A stretch of DNA of 25,719 nt from Haemophilus sp. C1 (GTDB taxonomy: Bacteria; Pseudomonadota; Gammaproteobacteria; Enterobacterales; Pasteurellaceae). This document shows positions 10,311-18,490 of this stretch, in pieces. The stretch spans positions 1 through 25,719 of the forward strand of contig NZ_LDVZ01000023.1 in NCBI RefSeq assembly GCF_001276515.1, given 5' to 3'. Below the pieces are notes generated by a model, which saw nothing but the letters and a program-made list of their open reading frames with translations, made no database searches and had not been told where the DNA came from. Numbering within the stretch: position 1 is the stretch's first letter; the number at the start of each line of letters is the position of its first letter. Made by a program: the position numbers and the translations under genes.

Positions 10311-10619
10311 ATGAATCAGATTAACATTGAAATCGCTTATGCTTTGCCCGAGCGTTATTATTTGAAATCTTTTCAAGTTGATGAAGGCATTTCTGTGCAA
10401 ACAGCGATTACGCAATCGGGGATTTTAAGCCAATTTCCAGAGATTGATTTGAGCGCAAATAAAATTGGGATTTTCAGTCGTCCAATAAAATTGACTGATG
10501 TATTAAAAGAGGGCGATCGTATTGAAATTTATCGTCCATTACTTGCTGATCCGAAAGAAATTCGCCGTAAACGTGCAGCAGAGCAAGCTGCCGCTAAAAA
10601 TAAAGAAAAAGGAGCTTAA
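10311..10619 (+). CDS. rnfH: RnfH family ubiquitin-like protein
   Basis: A 102-residue member of the RnfH/YfjF (UPF0125) family, with a beta-grasp fold. The core runs through INIEIAYALPERYYLKSFQV, then KIGIFSRPIKLTDVLKEGDRIEIYRPLLADPKEIRRKRAAE, the highly conserved end. The tail after about residue 85 is Arg/Lys/Ala-rich. In E. coli it sits beside the toxin-like gene ratA; in other bacteria it has been found with the rnf electron-transport genes. No biochemical role is established. Here it begins a tight group with roxA two bases downstream, so the two are almost surely cotranscribed. Confidence 0.9.
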   Translation: MNQINIEIAYALPERYYLKSFQVDEGISVQTAITQSGILSQFPEIDLSANKIGIFSRPIKLTDVLKEGDRIEIYRPLLADPKEIRRKRAAEQAAAKNKEKGA

Positions 10620-10621
10620 AA

Positions 10622-11836
10622 ATGACCGCACTTTCATCTGTTGATTTTTGTTTACCTGAACATATCACGCCAGAAATTTTTCTACGCGATTATTGGCAGA
10701 AAAAGTCACTTGTGATTCGTAACGGTTTGCCTGAAATTGTTGGGCAGTTTGAGCCACAAGATATTATTGAGCTTGCACAAAATGAAGATGTTACCGCTCG
10801 TTTAGTGAAGACATTTTCTGATGATGATTGGAAAGTTTTTTTTAGTCCTTTAAGCGAAAAGGATTTCCAAAAGTTACCAGAAAAATGGTCGGTGTTAGTT
10901 CAAAATTTGGAGCAATGGTCGCCTGAATTAGGACAACTTTGGAACAAATTTGGCTTTATTCCTCAGTGGCAACGTGACGATATTATGGTGTCTTACGCAC
11001 CGAAAGGTGGCTCTGTTGGTAAGCATTATGATGAGTATGATGTATTCTTGGTGCAAGGATATGGTCATCGTCGTTGGCAAGTGGGTAAATGGTGCGATTC
11101 AAGTACTGAATTTAAACCCAATCAGCCAATCCGAATTTTTGATGATATGGGTGAATTGGTGATTGATGAAGTGATGAATCCAGGAGATATTCTCTATATT
11201 CCAGCGCGTATGGCACATTATGGTGTGGCTGAAGATGATTGTTTAACTTTTTCTTTTGGCTTACGTTATCCAAATTTAAGCAATTTGATTGATGGCATAA
11301 GCAAAGGCTTTTGTCATCAAGATCCTGATTTGAATTTAAGCGAGTTTGATTTACCGCTACGTTTAAGCCAGTCTGAACAACGTACAGGTAAACTTGCGGA
11401 TGAAAATATTCAAGCAATGAAGCAGCTGTTATTAGATAAATTGGCTCATTCAGAAGCTTTTGATGCATTGTTTAAGCAAGCCGTAGCAAGTGCGGTGAGT
11501 TCTCGTCGTTATGAGTTATTAGTTTCTGATGAAATGTGCGATCCTGATGAAGTGCGATCAATTTTAGAAGATGAGGGGGCATTCCTTTCTCAAGACAACA
11601 ATTGTAAATTGCTTTACACCGAAAATCCGCTGCGAATTTATGCGAATGGCGAGTGGTTAGATGAGCTTAATGTGATTGAGACCGAAGTGTTGAAACGCTT
11701 ATCTGATGGTGAAAGTTTGGATTGGGCATTTTTATCAAGTTTAGTAAATGAAACTGAAGATCCAGAAACTTCAATGGATTTGTTGTTGGATTCAATTTGT
11801 AACTGGGTCGATGATGGTTGGGCATTAATTGAATAA
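10622..11836 (+). CDS. roxA: RoxA (YcfD), ribosomal protein uL16 arginine hydroxylase
   Basis: A 404-residue 2-oxoglutarate/Fe(II) oxygenase of the JmjC-type ribosomal oxygenases. The iron triad is visible as H135-Y-D137 in [20 protein letters not shown] and H199 in [11 protein letters not shown]. coli YcfD hydroxylates an arginine of uL16 in the large ribosomal subunit; that activity is inferred here. After the jelly-roll come the dimerisation helices and a winged-helix-like C-terminus, matching the family length. The ATG at 10622 has AAAGGAGC upstream. Its first codons, MTAL, are written by an uptake signal at 10625-10633. The gene sits between rnfH and xseA with gaps of two and one bases. 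Confidence 0.93.
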   Translation: MTALSSVDFCLPEHITPEIFLRDYWQKKSLVIRNGLPEIVGQFEPQDIIELAQNEDVTARLVKTFSDDDWKVFFSPLSEKDFQKLPEKWSVLVQNLEQWSPELGQLWNKFGFIPQWQRDDIMVSYAPKGGSVGKHYDEYDVFLVQGYGHRRWQVGKWCDSSTEFKPNQPIRIFDDMGELVIDEVMNPGDILYIPARMAHYGVAEDDCLTFSFGLRYPNLSNLIDGISKGFCHQDPDLNLSEFDLPLRLSQSEQRTGKLADENIQAMKQLLLDKLAHSEAFDALFKQAVASAVSSRRYELLVSDEMCDPDEVRSILEDEGAFLSQDNNCKLLYTENPLRIYANGEWLDELNVIETEVLKRLSDGESLDWAFLSSLVNETEDPETSMDLLLDSICNWVDDGWALIE

Positions 11837-11837
11837 C

Positions 11838-13157
11838 ATGTCCGACAATATTTATTCCGTCTCTCAACTGAATTCGGCTGCGCGCCAGATGCTTGAAGGG
11901 AATTTTTCACAAATTTGGTTAACGGGTGAAATTTCCAATTTTACGCAACCCGTGTCTGGGCATTGGTATTTAACGTTGAAAGATGAAAATGCACAGGTGC
12001 GTTGTGCAATGTTTCGCATGAAAAATTTGCGTGTTGCTTTTCGTCCGCAAAATGGGATGCAAGTTCTTGTGCGTGCCAATGTGAGTTTATATGAGCCTCG
12101 CGGTGATTATCAGCTTATTATTGACTCCATGCATCCAGCTGGTGAGGGCTTGTTGCAACAGCAATTTGAAGCGTTAAAAATGAAGTTGGCTGCGGAAGGA
12201 TTGTTTGCTCAAAATCTCAAGAAAAATCTACCGCACTTTAGTAAAGCAGTTGGGATTATTACTTCTTCTACAGGTGCGGCTTTACAAGATATTTTGCATA
12301 TTTTGGCACGCCGTGATCCAAGTTTAAAGGTCGTCATTTATCCCACAGCGGTTCAAGGCAAAGAGGCGACAGCAGAAATTGTGCAAATGATTGAACTTGC
12401 CAATCTGCGACAAGAAGTGGATGTATTAATTGTGGGGCGTGGTGGTGGTTCATTAGAAGATCTTTGGTGTTTTAATGAAGAAGACGTGGCGCGAGCGATT
12501 TTTCGTTCAACCTTACCCATTATCAGTGCGGTGGGACACGAAACAGATGTGACGATTGCCGATTTTGTTGCAGATCTTCGTGCGCCGACCCCTTCTGCTG
12601 CGGCTGAGTTAGTTAGTCGTAATCAAGATGAATTATTGCAACAACTTCGCCATCAACAGCAACGTTTAGATATGGCATTTGATCGTTTATTTACGCGAAA
12701 AAGCCAGCGTTTGAAACAGATAATCTTACGATTACACAATCAACATCCACAGAATCAGTTACGCGTTCAACAAGCAAAAAATGCACAGCTTACGCATCGC
12801 TTGCAACTTGCTATGTTGCGTCAGTTTGAAAATACACAACAAAAATTTACCGCACTTTCTTCTCGTTTGAAACAAAATCCATTGCCATATCGAGTGCAAC
12901 GTCATCAACAACGCTTAGAGCAGTTACAAGTGCGGTTAAATTTTTGCGTAAATCGCCAAGTGACGGAGCGTCAAAATAAACTGGCAACGTTATGCGGAAA
13001 ACTGGATAGCTTAAGCCCGTTGAAAGTCTTGGCGAGAGGTTATTCCATTGCGGAAAACCCACAAGGTAAAGCCATTGTTAGTGTAAAAGATGTCAATCAA
13101 GGGGACTTTATTACAACCCAAGTGGCTGATGGAAAAATTGTGAGTAAGGTTTTGTAG
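11838..13157 (+). CDS. xseA: Exodeoxyribonuclease VII large subunit
   Basis: A 439-residue XseA of typical length. The N-terminal OB-fold domain is [28 protein letters not shown]. The catalytic core includes [16 protein letters not shown] (about 200-215) and the diagnostic [26 protein letters not shown], followed by a long Gln-rich coiled coil (about 260-390). With the small subunit XseB, not in this window, it degrades single-stranded DNA from both ends to oligonucleotides. I start it at the ATG 11838, one base after the roxA stop; a TTG nine bases earlier would overlap roxA and adds nothing conserved. Three exact uptake signals lie inside. Confidence 0.96.
   Translation: MSDNIYSVSQLNSAARQMLEGNFSQIWLTGEISNFTQPVSGHWYLTLKDENAQVRCAMFRMKNLRVAFRPQNGMQVLVRANVSLYEPRGDYQLIIDSMHPAGEGLLQQQFEALKMKLAAEGLFAQNLKKNLPHFSKAVGIITSSTGAALQDILHILARRDPSLKVVIYPTAVQGKEATAEIVQMIELANLRQEVDVLIVGRGGGSLEDLWCFNEEDVARAIFRSTLPIISAVGHETDVTIADFVADLRAPTPSAAAELVSRNQDELLQQLRHQQQRLDMAFDRLFTRKSQRLKQIILRLHNQHPQNQLRVQQAKNAQLTHRLQLAMLRQFENTQQKFTALSSRLKQNPLPYRVQRHQQRLEQLQVRLNFCVNRQVTERQNKLATLCGKLDSLSPLKVLARGYSIAENPQGKAIVSVKDVNQGDFITTQVADGKIVSKVL
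12849..12936. repeat. Pair of inverted uptake signals inside xseA
   Basis: ACCGCACTT (12849-12857) and AAGTGCGGT (12928-12936) face each other 70 bases apart inside the coiled-coil part of xseA. The loop is too long for a terminator. A similar facing pair, 57 bases apart, lies at 5302-5376 in rnd. Confidence 0.8.
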
Positions 13158-13212
13158 AATGTCTATTTCGTAAAATGGAGTAAAACATTATCTTACATAC
13201 TTCTGAAAAAAG

Positions 13213-13253
13213 AATGCCGTGATTATTGATAAATTATCACGGTATTTTATTTT
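13213..13253 (+). terminator. Rho-independent terminator after xseA
   Basis: An 11-bp stem with one G-U pair, AATGCCGTGAT (13213-13223) / ATCACGGTATT (13236-13246), is followed by TTATTTT. It lies 55 bases after xseA. The remaining gap to nudF (13254-13350) should contain the nudF promoter, but I cannot assign boxes with confidence. Confidence 0.75.
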
Positions 13254-13350
13254 GTGACTCACTTCAAACTTTCAACAAAAAGTGGAAACCTTCTATTTTT
13301 TTTGTAGTCTTTTAAGCGTATGATTTTGCGCGCAGTTTTGGAGAAAACAG

Positions 13351-13983
13351 ATGTCAGAAATTCAACACTTTAGCCAACAAGATATAGAAATATTGGGTGA
13401 ACAAACTTTATATGAAGGTTTTTTCACACTTAAACGAATCCAATTTAAACATAAACTTTTTGCTGGGGGGCAAAGTGGCGTCGTAACGCGAGAATTACTT
13501 ATTAAAGGCGCAGCCTCAGCGGTTATCGCTTATGATCCAAAAGAAGATTCTGTGATTTTAGTCGAACAAATTCGTATTGGCGCGGCTTATCATCCAGAAT
13601 CTAATCGTTCGCCTTGGTTACTCGAACTAATTGCGGGTATGGTGGAAAAAGGCGAAAAGCCAGAAGAAGTTGCTTTGCGTGAGAGTGAAGAAGAAGCGGG
13701 GATTCAAGTAAAAAATTTAACTCATTGCTTAAGTGTGTGGGATAGCCCAGGTGGAACTGTGGAGCGAATTCATTTATTTGCAGGTGAGGTTGATAGTTCA
13801 CAAGCAAAAGGTATTCACGGTTTGGCTGAAGAAAATGAAGACATTCGAGTACACGTAGTAAAACGTGAACAGGCGTATCAATGGATGTGCGAGGGGAAAA
13901 TTGATAATGGCATTGCAGTGATTGGATTGCAGTGGCTTCAATTAAATTATGCTCAGTTACAACAAAGTTGGAAATGTAGTTAG
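13351..13983 (+). CDS. nudF: ADP-ribose pyrophosphatase, Nudix family
   Basis: A 210-residue Nudix hydrolase. The Nudix box spans residues 96-118 and fits GX5EX7REUXEEXGU closely: G96, E102, R110-E111, E114-E115, G117; the hydrophobic U at 112 is a serine. The upstream VEQIRIGAAY and the downstream SPGGTVERIHLFAGEVD match the ADP-ribose pyrophosphatase (NudF/TrgB) branch. It cleaves ADP-ribose to AMP and ribose-5-phosphate with Mg2+. GGAG precedes the ATG. It is paired with cpdA nine bases downstream, as in the E. coli nudF-cpdA-parE neighbourhood. Confidence 0.94.
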   Translation: MSEIQHFSQQDIEILGEQTLYEGFFTLKRIQFKHKLFAGGQSGVVTRELLIKGAASAVIAYDPKEDSVILVEQIRIGAAYHPESNRSPWLLELIAGMVEKGEKPEEVALRESEEEAGIQVKNLTHCLSVWDSPGGTVERIHLFAGEVDSSQAKGIHGLAEENEDIRVHVVKREQAYQWMCEGKIDNGIAVIGLQWLQLNYAQLQQSWKCS

Positions 13984-13992
13984 GGGGCATTA

Positions 13993-14817
13993 ATGAAAAA
14001 TACGTTTGTTTATCAGGCGGAAAAGCCTATTATTAAGTTATTACAAATTACGGATCCCCATTTATTTAAAGATGAAAGTGCGGAATTATTGGGGGTAAAT
14101 ACACAAGCAAGTTTTGCTCAAGTATTAAAGGAAATTCAGCAAGAAAATAATGAATTTGATGTGATTCTTGCTACAGGCGATCTTGTACAGGATAGTAGTG
14201 ATGAAGGTTACGCTCGTTTTGTAGAAATGATGAAACCTTTCAATAAACCTGTGTTTTGGATCCCGGGAAATCACGATTTTCAGCCTAAAATGGCAGAATT
14301 TTTAAATCAGCCACCAATGAACGCGGCAAAACATCTTCTATTGGGCGAACATTGGCAGGCTTTATTGTTGGATAGCCAAGTTTATGGTGTACCACACGGA
14401 CAACTAAGCCAGCATCAACTCGATTTATTAAAAGAAACCTTAGAAAAAAATCCTGAACGTTATACGTTGGTTGTATTACACCATCATTTATTACCAACTA
14501 ATTCCGCATGGCTTGATCAACATAACCTTCGTAATTCTCACGAATTGGCAGAAGTGCTTGCGTCTTTTAGTAATGTGAAAGCTATTTTATATGGGCATAT
14601 TCATCAAGAAGTAAACAGTGAATGGAATGGTTATCAAGTGATGGCAACGCCAGCGACTTGTATTCAATTTAAACCTGATTGCCAGTATTTTTCTCTTGAT
14701 ACGTTACAGCCAGGTTGGCGTGAAATTGAGCTACATTCAGATGGTTCAATTCGTACGAAAGTAAAGCGCATTCAGCAAGCGAAATTTTTGCCGAATATGC
14801 AAGAAGAAGGGTATTAA
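13993..14817 (+). CDS. cpdA: CpdA (Icc), 3',5'-cyclic AMP phosphodiesterase
   Basis: A 274-residue calcineurin-like class III phosphodiesterase. Metal-binding motifs are in order: D21-P-H23, G62-D63, G92-N93-H94-D95, the HHH run near 163-165, and GHIH near 202-205. It hydrolyses cAMP to AMP. In H. influenzae, lowering cAMP through this enzyme is known to limit CRP-dependent competence and sugar-starvation genes. That makes it the one gene here with a direct link to DNA uptake. It follows nudF by nine bases with GGGGG as a ribosome-binding site, and ends just before an uptake-signal terminator. Confidence 0.95.
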   Translation: MKNTFVYQAEKPIIKLLQITDPHLFKDESAELLGVNTQASFAQVLKEIQQENNEFDVILATGDLVQDSSDEGYARFVEMMKPFNKPVFWIPGNHDFQPKMAEFLNQPPMNAAKHLLLGEHWQALLLDSQVYGVPHGQLSQHQLDLLKETLEKNPERYTLVVLHHHLLPTNSAWLDQHNLRNSHELAEVLASFSNVKAILYGHIHQEVNSEWNGYQVMATPATCIQFKPDCQYFSLDTLQPGWREIELHSDGSIRTKVKRIQQAKFLPNMQEEGY

Positions 14818-14824
14818 TGAAAAT

Positions 14825-14853
14825 AAAGTGCGGTGAAAATTCACCGCACTTTT
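14825..14853. terminator. Bidirectional terminator made from two inverted uptake signals
   Basis: A perfect 12-bp stem, 14825-14836 / 14841-14852, with loop AAAT. The arms contain exact uptake signals at 14826-14834 (+) and 14843-14851 (-). It lies between the convergent genes cpdA and purM. Paired uptake signals acting as terminators are well known in H. influenzae. Confidence 0.9.
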
Positions 14854-14908
14854 ATCCAGTTAGAAATGGTACGCATCAGTAAATGTGTACCATTTTTTTA
14901 TGATTTTA

Positions 14909-15946
14909 TTATGCAATCACAACTTGTTCAGTATCGTCTTCAGCGTGTTCAATATGCCCGATTAACCATGCATTCTCACCCGCTTGTTTTAAGATCGCTA
15001 ATGCGGTCTCGACTTGTTCCTGAGGAAGTGCAATTACCATGCCAACACCACAATTGAAGGTTCGGTACATTTCATATGTGTCGATATTGCCTTTTTCTTG
15101 TAACCAATTAAACACGGAAGGCCATTTCCAGCTTTTTTCATCAATTACTGCTTTGGTGTTTTTAGGCAATACGCGCGGAATGTTTTCCCAGAAACCGCCG
15201 CCTGTTAAATGCGCAATCGCATGTACATCGGCTTGCTTAATAAGTGCTAACACGGATTTGACATAGATTTTTGTTGGCGCAAGTACATGTTCGCTTAATG
15301 GTTTGTTATCAAGTAGTTCTGTTGCAGGATTAACGCCCGCGACATCAATCACTTTACGAACTAAAGAATAACCGTTTGAATGTGGGCCACTAGAACCCAA
15401 CGCAATTAACGCATCGCCATTTTTTACACGGCTACCATCAATAATTTCAGATTTCTCTACAACGCCAACACAGAATCCTGCTAAATCATAATCGCCTGCA
15501 TGATACATGCCAGGCATTTCTGCTGTTTCACCACCAACTAATGCACAACCCGATTGTACACAACCATCTGCAATCCCTTTTACAACATCTGCAGCCACAT
15601 CAACATCTAGTTTTCCTGTTGCATAATAATCTAAGAAAAATAGTGGTTCAGCCCCTTGAACGACTAAATCATTTACGCACATAGCGACTAAATCAATGCC
15701 AATAGTGTCGTGTTTTTTTAAATCTATGGCTAAGCGTAATTTCGTGCCAACTCCATCAGTGCCAGATACTAAAATAGGTTCTTTGTATTTGCTTGGTATC
15801 GCACATAAGGCACCAAATCCACCTAATCCCCCGATCACTTCTGCACGAGTGGTACGTTTTACTTCAGGTTTAATTCGTTCAACTAATGCATTGCCAGCAT
15901 TAATGTCAACTCCGGCATCTTTATAGCTTAATGATTGTTTGCTCAC
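14909..15946 (-). CDS. purM: Phosphoribosylformylglycinamidine cyclo-ligase (AIR synthetase)
   Basis: A 345-residue PurM of normal length. [20 protein letters not shown] at the N-terminus, [14 protein letters not shown] (the ATP/Mg site), [21 protein letters not shown] and [11 protein letters not shown] are all diagnostic. It closes formylglycinamidine ribonucleotide to aminoimidazole ribonucleotide with ATP, the fifth step of de novo purine synthesis. Unlike the common purM-purN operon, no purN follows; the next gene is the convergent cpdA. A perfect 12-bp PurR-type palindrome lies 61-72 bases upstream of the start. Both flanks carry uptake-signal hairpins. The order differs from the H. influenzae Rd map as I remember it (purM next to purN near HI1429). 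Confidence 0.96.
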   Translation of the reverse strand: MSKQSLSYKDAGVDINAGNALVERIKPEVKRTTRAEVIGGLGGFGALCAIPSKYKEPILVSGTDGVGTKLRLAIDLKKHDTIGIDLVAMCVNDLVVQGAEPLFFLDYYATGKLDVDVAADVVKGIADGCVQSGCALVGGETAEMPGMYHAGDYDLAGFCVGVVEKSEIIDGSRVKNGDALIALGSSGPHSNGYSLVRKVIDVAGVNPATELLDNKPLSEHVLAPTKIYVKSVLALIKQADVHAIAHLTGGGFWENIPRVLPKNTKAVIDEKSWKWPSVFNWLQEKGNIDTYEMYRTFNCGVGMVIALPQEQVETALAILKQAGENAWLIGHIEHAEDDTEQVVIA

Positions 15947-16004
15947 AGTGTTTTCCTATATCGATAAGTATTGAAAAATAAATCGACGTTCATTTTAACA
16001 GCTT

Positions 16005-16020
16005 AAGCAAACGTTTGCGA
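16005..16020. promoter_or_regulatory. PurR operator upstream of purM
   Basis: AAGCAAACGTTTGCGA contains the perfect palindrome GCAAACGTTTGC (16007-16018), the core of the PurR operator. It lies 61-72 bases before the purM ATG, where it would overlap the promoter. Purine-dependent repression of purM is therefore likely, provided that the genome encodes PurR. Confidence 0.88.
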
Positions 16021-16032
16021 TTTAAATTTAAG

Positions 16033-16067
16033 ATAAAAAAAGACCGCACTTTAGAAAAAGTACGGTC
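16033..16067 (-). terminator. Terminator of yfcZ built on an uptake signal
   Basis: GACCGCACTTT (16042-16052) and AAAGTACGGTC (16057-16067) form an 11-position stem with one C-A mismatch. The left arm is an exact uptake signal (16043-16051) and the right arm a one-base variant. On the minus strand it is followed by a run of T (complement of 16035-16041). It ends yfcZ transcription before the PurR site of purM. Confidence 0.85.
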
Positions 16068-16083
16068 GAGTTTGACATTGTTT

Positions 16084-16371
16084 TTAACGATTTGCGAGTT
16101 CAAAAATCATCGCTTCTGCTTGGCAACTAAAAGTGAAAGAAGCATTTAGTTGAACGCCGTTTTCAACTGCCACGATTTCGCTTTTAATTTCGCAAGGATC
16201 ACTTTCTGTATCGCGCGCTTTCTTCGTTAATCGTTCAAGCGCTGCATTGGCATCTGCTTCAGTACTATAAAATTGATGTACTGCTACGCTACAGTCAGAG
16301 CCGTCAATAATAGTACCTACATCAACACAGCTACAAGTTAAGGATTCTTCTGCTTTGCATTTTACTGTCAT
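16084..16371 (-). CDS. yfcZ: YfcZ/YiiS family protein (DUF406), unknown function
   Basis: A 95-residue small cytoplasmic protein of the DUF406 (YfcZ/YiiS) family. It has six cysteines, with C5, C13 and C15 clustered in an N-terminal KC...CSC segment and others at about 27, 60 and 83, but no textbook metal motif. The ending ASFTFSCQAEAMIFELANR is the conserved part. AAGGA stands before the ATG. No function is established. In E. coli yfcZ is also the divergent neighbour of fadL, so the pair is conserved across families, hinting at shared control through the common 207-base intergenic region. Confidence 0.87.
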   Translation of the reverse strand: MTVKCKAEESLTCSCVDVGTIIDGSDCSVAVHQFYSTEADANAALERLTKKARDTESDPCEIKSEIVAVENGVQLNASFTFSCQAEAMIFELANR

Positions 16372-16478
16372 TTTCTTTTCCTTATATGAATATTTTGGCG
16401 CATTTTATCATTTTTCTTTTTCCCCATAAATGACAAAAACTGAACAAAACAATCCATTAAATGCAAAAAGTTCCCGCT

Positions 16479-16495
16479 AACTGGTCGGAGTTCTG
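16479..16495. promoter_or_regulatory. Candidate FadR operator upstream of fadL
   Basis: AACTGGTCGGAGTTCTG resembles FadR sites, whose ideal half is AACTGGTC followed by a GAC-containing inverse half. The left half matches fully and the right half is imperfect, as it is in many natural sites such as that of fabA. It ends 20 bases before the predicted fadL -35 box. A role in yfcZ control is also possible. Confidence 0.55.
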
Positions 16496-16515
16496 GTGAA
16501 AATAAGTAAATGGGT

Positions 16516-16544
16516 TTGCGCTCAATGGTATCGAGTTTTAGAAT
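16516..16544 (+). promoter_or_regulatory. Probable promoter of fadL
   Basis: TTGCGC (16516-16521) and TAGAAT (16539-16544) are separated by 17 bases and lie 35 bases before the fadL ATG. Both boxes keep four to five consensus positions. Confidence 0.55.
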
Positions 16545-16578
16545 CGGCAAGATTTTTATTTATAACAAAGGTTTCCAA

Positions 16579-17874
16579 ATGAAAAAATTTAATCAGTCTA
16601 TTTTAGCAACTGCAATGTTATTGGCTGCAGGTGGCGCAAATGCGGCAGCGTTCCAATTGGCGGAAGTTTCTACTTCTGGGCTTGGTCGTGCCTATGCGGG
16701 TGAAGCGGCGATTGCCGATAATGCATCAGTAGTAGCAACTAACCCGGCTTTGATGAGTTTATTTAAAACTGCACAGTTTTCCACGGGTGGCGTTTATGTT
16801 GATTCTAGAATTAATATGAGTGGTGATGTGAAGCTTACTGGTGCAGCTGTGCCGAATGGAAATCCTGTAAATGGTTCTGCCGCACAACGTCGAGTTGTTC
16901 CTGCCGCTTTTGTACCTAATTTGTATTTTACAGCACCTGTGAATGATAAATGGGCAATGGGTGCGGGGATGAATGTGAATTTTGGTTTAAAAAGTGAATA
17001 TGGCGATCGATATGATGCTGGTTTGTTTGGCGGTACTACAGAACTTACCTCTATTAATTTAAATTTAAGCGGTGCTTATCGTGTGACTGAGGGGTTTAGC
17101 GTGGGACTAGGTGCAAATGCTATTTATGCAAAAGCAAAAGTTGATCGTCGTGCTGGTATTCTTAACAAGTTGTTGCTAGGATTGCAGCCTGATACTCAAG
17201 TTGTACAATTGCAAGATAAAGCTGCTTGGGGACTTGGCTGGAATGCAGGGGTGATGTATCAATTTAATGAGGGTAACAGAATTGGTTTAGCCTATCATTC
17301 CAAAGTGGATATTAATTTTACTGACCGTACAGCGACCAGTAAAGATGCAAATAAAGTTGGCGAGAAAGGGAGCTTAACCCTCAAGTTACCAGATTATGTA
17401 GAATTTTCTGGTTTCCATCAATTAACCGACAAATTTGCTGTGCATTATAGTTATAAATACACTCATTGGAGTCGTTTAAACCGATTATATGCTAGTTTTG
17501 AAGATGGTAAGGTAGCTTTTGATAAAGAATTACAATATAGCAATAACTCTCGTATTGCATTAGGGGCAAGTTACAATCTTGATGAAAAATTGACCTTGCG
17601 TGCGGGTATTGCTTACGATCAATCTGCTTCTCGTCATCACCGTAGTGCTGCAATTCCAGATACCGATCGTATGTGGTATAGCTTAGGGGCAACTTATAAA
17701 TTCACCCCGAATTTATCTATTGATCTCGCCTATGCTTACTTAAAAGGTAAGAAAGTTCACTTTAAAGAGGAAATAAAACCTAAGGCGACGGCTGGATTGG
17801 TAACAGAAACCGCAAATTATACTTCTCAAGCACATGCAAATCTTTACGGCTTAAACTTAAATTATAGTTTCTAA
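16579..17874 (+). CDS. fadL: FadL, long-chain fatty acid outer membrane transporter
   Basis: A 431-residue outer membrane protein. The signal peptide MKKFNQSILATAMLLAAGGANA is cut near residue 22; the mature N-terminus AAFQLAEVSTSGLGRAYAGEAA and NPALMSLF match the FadL hatch region. The rest is strand-rich and ends in Phe (LNYSF), as beta-barrels do. It admits long-chain fatty acids across the outer membrane, to be activated by FadD. H. influenzae FadL-type proteins (OMP P1) also bind host CEACAM receptors, and this gene could be that protein: the P1 locus is a FadL homologue, and assignment needs comparison with known P1 sequences. The start at 16579 has AAAGG upstream; a frame-open ATG at 16510 would spoil the signal peptide. 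Confidence 0.92.
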   Translation: MKKFNQSILATAMLLAAGGANAAAFQLAEVSTSGLGRAYAGEAAIADNASVVATNPALMSLFKTAQFSTGGVYVDSRINMSGDVKLTGAAVPNGNPVNGSAAQRRVVPAAFVPNLYFTAPVNDKWAMGAGMNVNFGLKSEYGDRYDAGLFGGTTELTSINLNLSGAYRVTEGFSVGLGANAIYAKAKVDRRAGILNKLLLGLQPDTQVVQLQDKAAWGLGWNAGVMYQFNEGNRIGLAYHSKVDINFTDRTATSKDANKVGEKGSLTLKLPDYVEFSGFHQLTDKFAVHYSYKYTHWSRLNRLYASFEDGKVAFDKELQYSNNSRIALGASYNLDEKLTLRAGIAYDQSASRHHRSAAIPDTDRMWYSLGATYKFTPNLSIDLAYAYLKGKKVHFKEEIKPKATAGLVTETANYTSQAHANLYGLNLNYSF

Positions 17875-17897
17875 TCCGTTAAAAAATTTAGCATAAT

Positions 17898-17934
17898 AAA
17901 GCACACTTCCACACGAAGTGTGCTTTTCTTTTTA
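17898..17934 (+). terminator. Rho-independent terminator after fadL
   Basis: A perfect 12-bp stem AAAGCACACTTC (17898-17909) / GAAGTGTGCTTT (17915-17926) with a five-base loop, followed by TCTTTTT. It starts 24 bases after fadL. The upstream in-frame ATG of the next reading frame (17918) lies within it, an argument against using that start. Confidence 0.93.
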
Positions 17935-17950
17935 TAAAATAAGGCAAAAA

Positions 17951-18490
17951 ATGACCGCACTTTATTACACTTATTATCCTTCACCCGTCGGGAGGCTTTT
18001 GATTTTATCTGATGGTGAAAGTATTACACATATTGATTTTGAAAAAGAGCAATATGAGCCTAATCCAAAATGGCAAAAGCAAGATGAATCACCTGTTTTT
18101 CAAAAAGTGAGGTTAGCTCTTAAACGATATTTTAATGGGGAAGTTGAGCGGTTTGCAGACATTCCCTTAAAACCAGAAGGCACAGCGTTTCAACAAGCCA
18201 TTTGGCAAGCCTTGCGCGAAATTGATTATGGCGAACTTTCAACTTATGGAGAGCTGGCGTTACGGATTAATAACCCGAAGGCTGTTCGTGCCGTGGGTGG
18301 CGCGGTGGGGAGTAATCCGATTAGTATTATTATTCCTTGTCACCGTATTTTAGGTAAAGATCGTACTTTAACTGGTTTTGGTGGTGGCTTAGAGGCAAAA
18401 CGTTTTTTATTGCAGTTAGAGAAAATTCCCTATATTGATAAAGGCACTGAAAACACTAAGCCACGCTTTTTTAAGAAATATCACGAATGA
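17951..18490 (+). CDS. ogt: Methylated-DNA-[protein]-cysteine S-methyltransferase
   Basis: A 179-residue O6-alkylguanine-DNA alkyltransferase. The acceptor cysteine is C130 in [10 protein letters not shown], with the helix-turn-helix region [29 protein letters not shown] before it and [15 protein letters not shown] after it. It repairs O6-methylguanine by transferring the methyl group to itself, once per molecule. With no AraC-type domain it is Ogt-like rather than Ada. I begin at ATG 17951, after AAGGCAAAAA and next to the uptake signal 17954-17962, which encodes the first residues MTAL. The stop overlaps the mutH start (ATGA at 18487-18490), so the two repair genes are translationally coupled. 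Confidence 0.93.
   Translation: MTALYYTYYPSPVGRLLILSDGESITHIDFEKEQYEPNPKWQKQDESPVFQKVRLALKRYFNGEVERFADIPLKPEGTAFQQAIWQALREIDYGELSTYGELALRINNPKAVRAVGGAVGSNPISIIIPCHRILGKDRTLTGFGGGLEAKRFLLQLEKIPYIDKGTENTKPRFFKKYHE

Noticed and set aside
11112..11468. 118-residue minus-strand open frame inside roxA
   Set aside because: It is antisense to a conserved gene whose frame carries all catalytic motifs.
13601..13990. 129-residue minus-strand open frame inside nudF
   Set aside because: It is antisense to a clear Nudix hydrolase, has no family features and no ribosome-binding site.
14833..15057. Plus-strand open frame over the end of purM
   Set aside because: It starts in the terminator hairpin and is antisense to purM.
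16510..16578. Longer fadL from ATG 16510
   Set aside because: It would put 23 residues before a perfect signal peptide and overlap the predicted promoter.
17918..17950. Longer ogt from ATG 17918
   Set aside because: The ATG lies within the fadL terminator hairpin, and ATG 17951 gives the family N-terminus.
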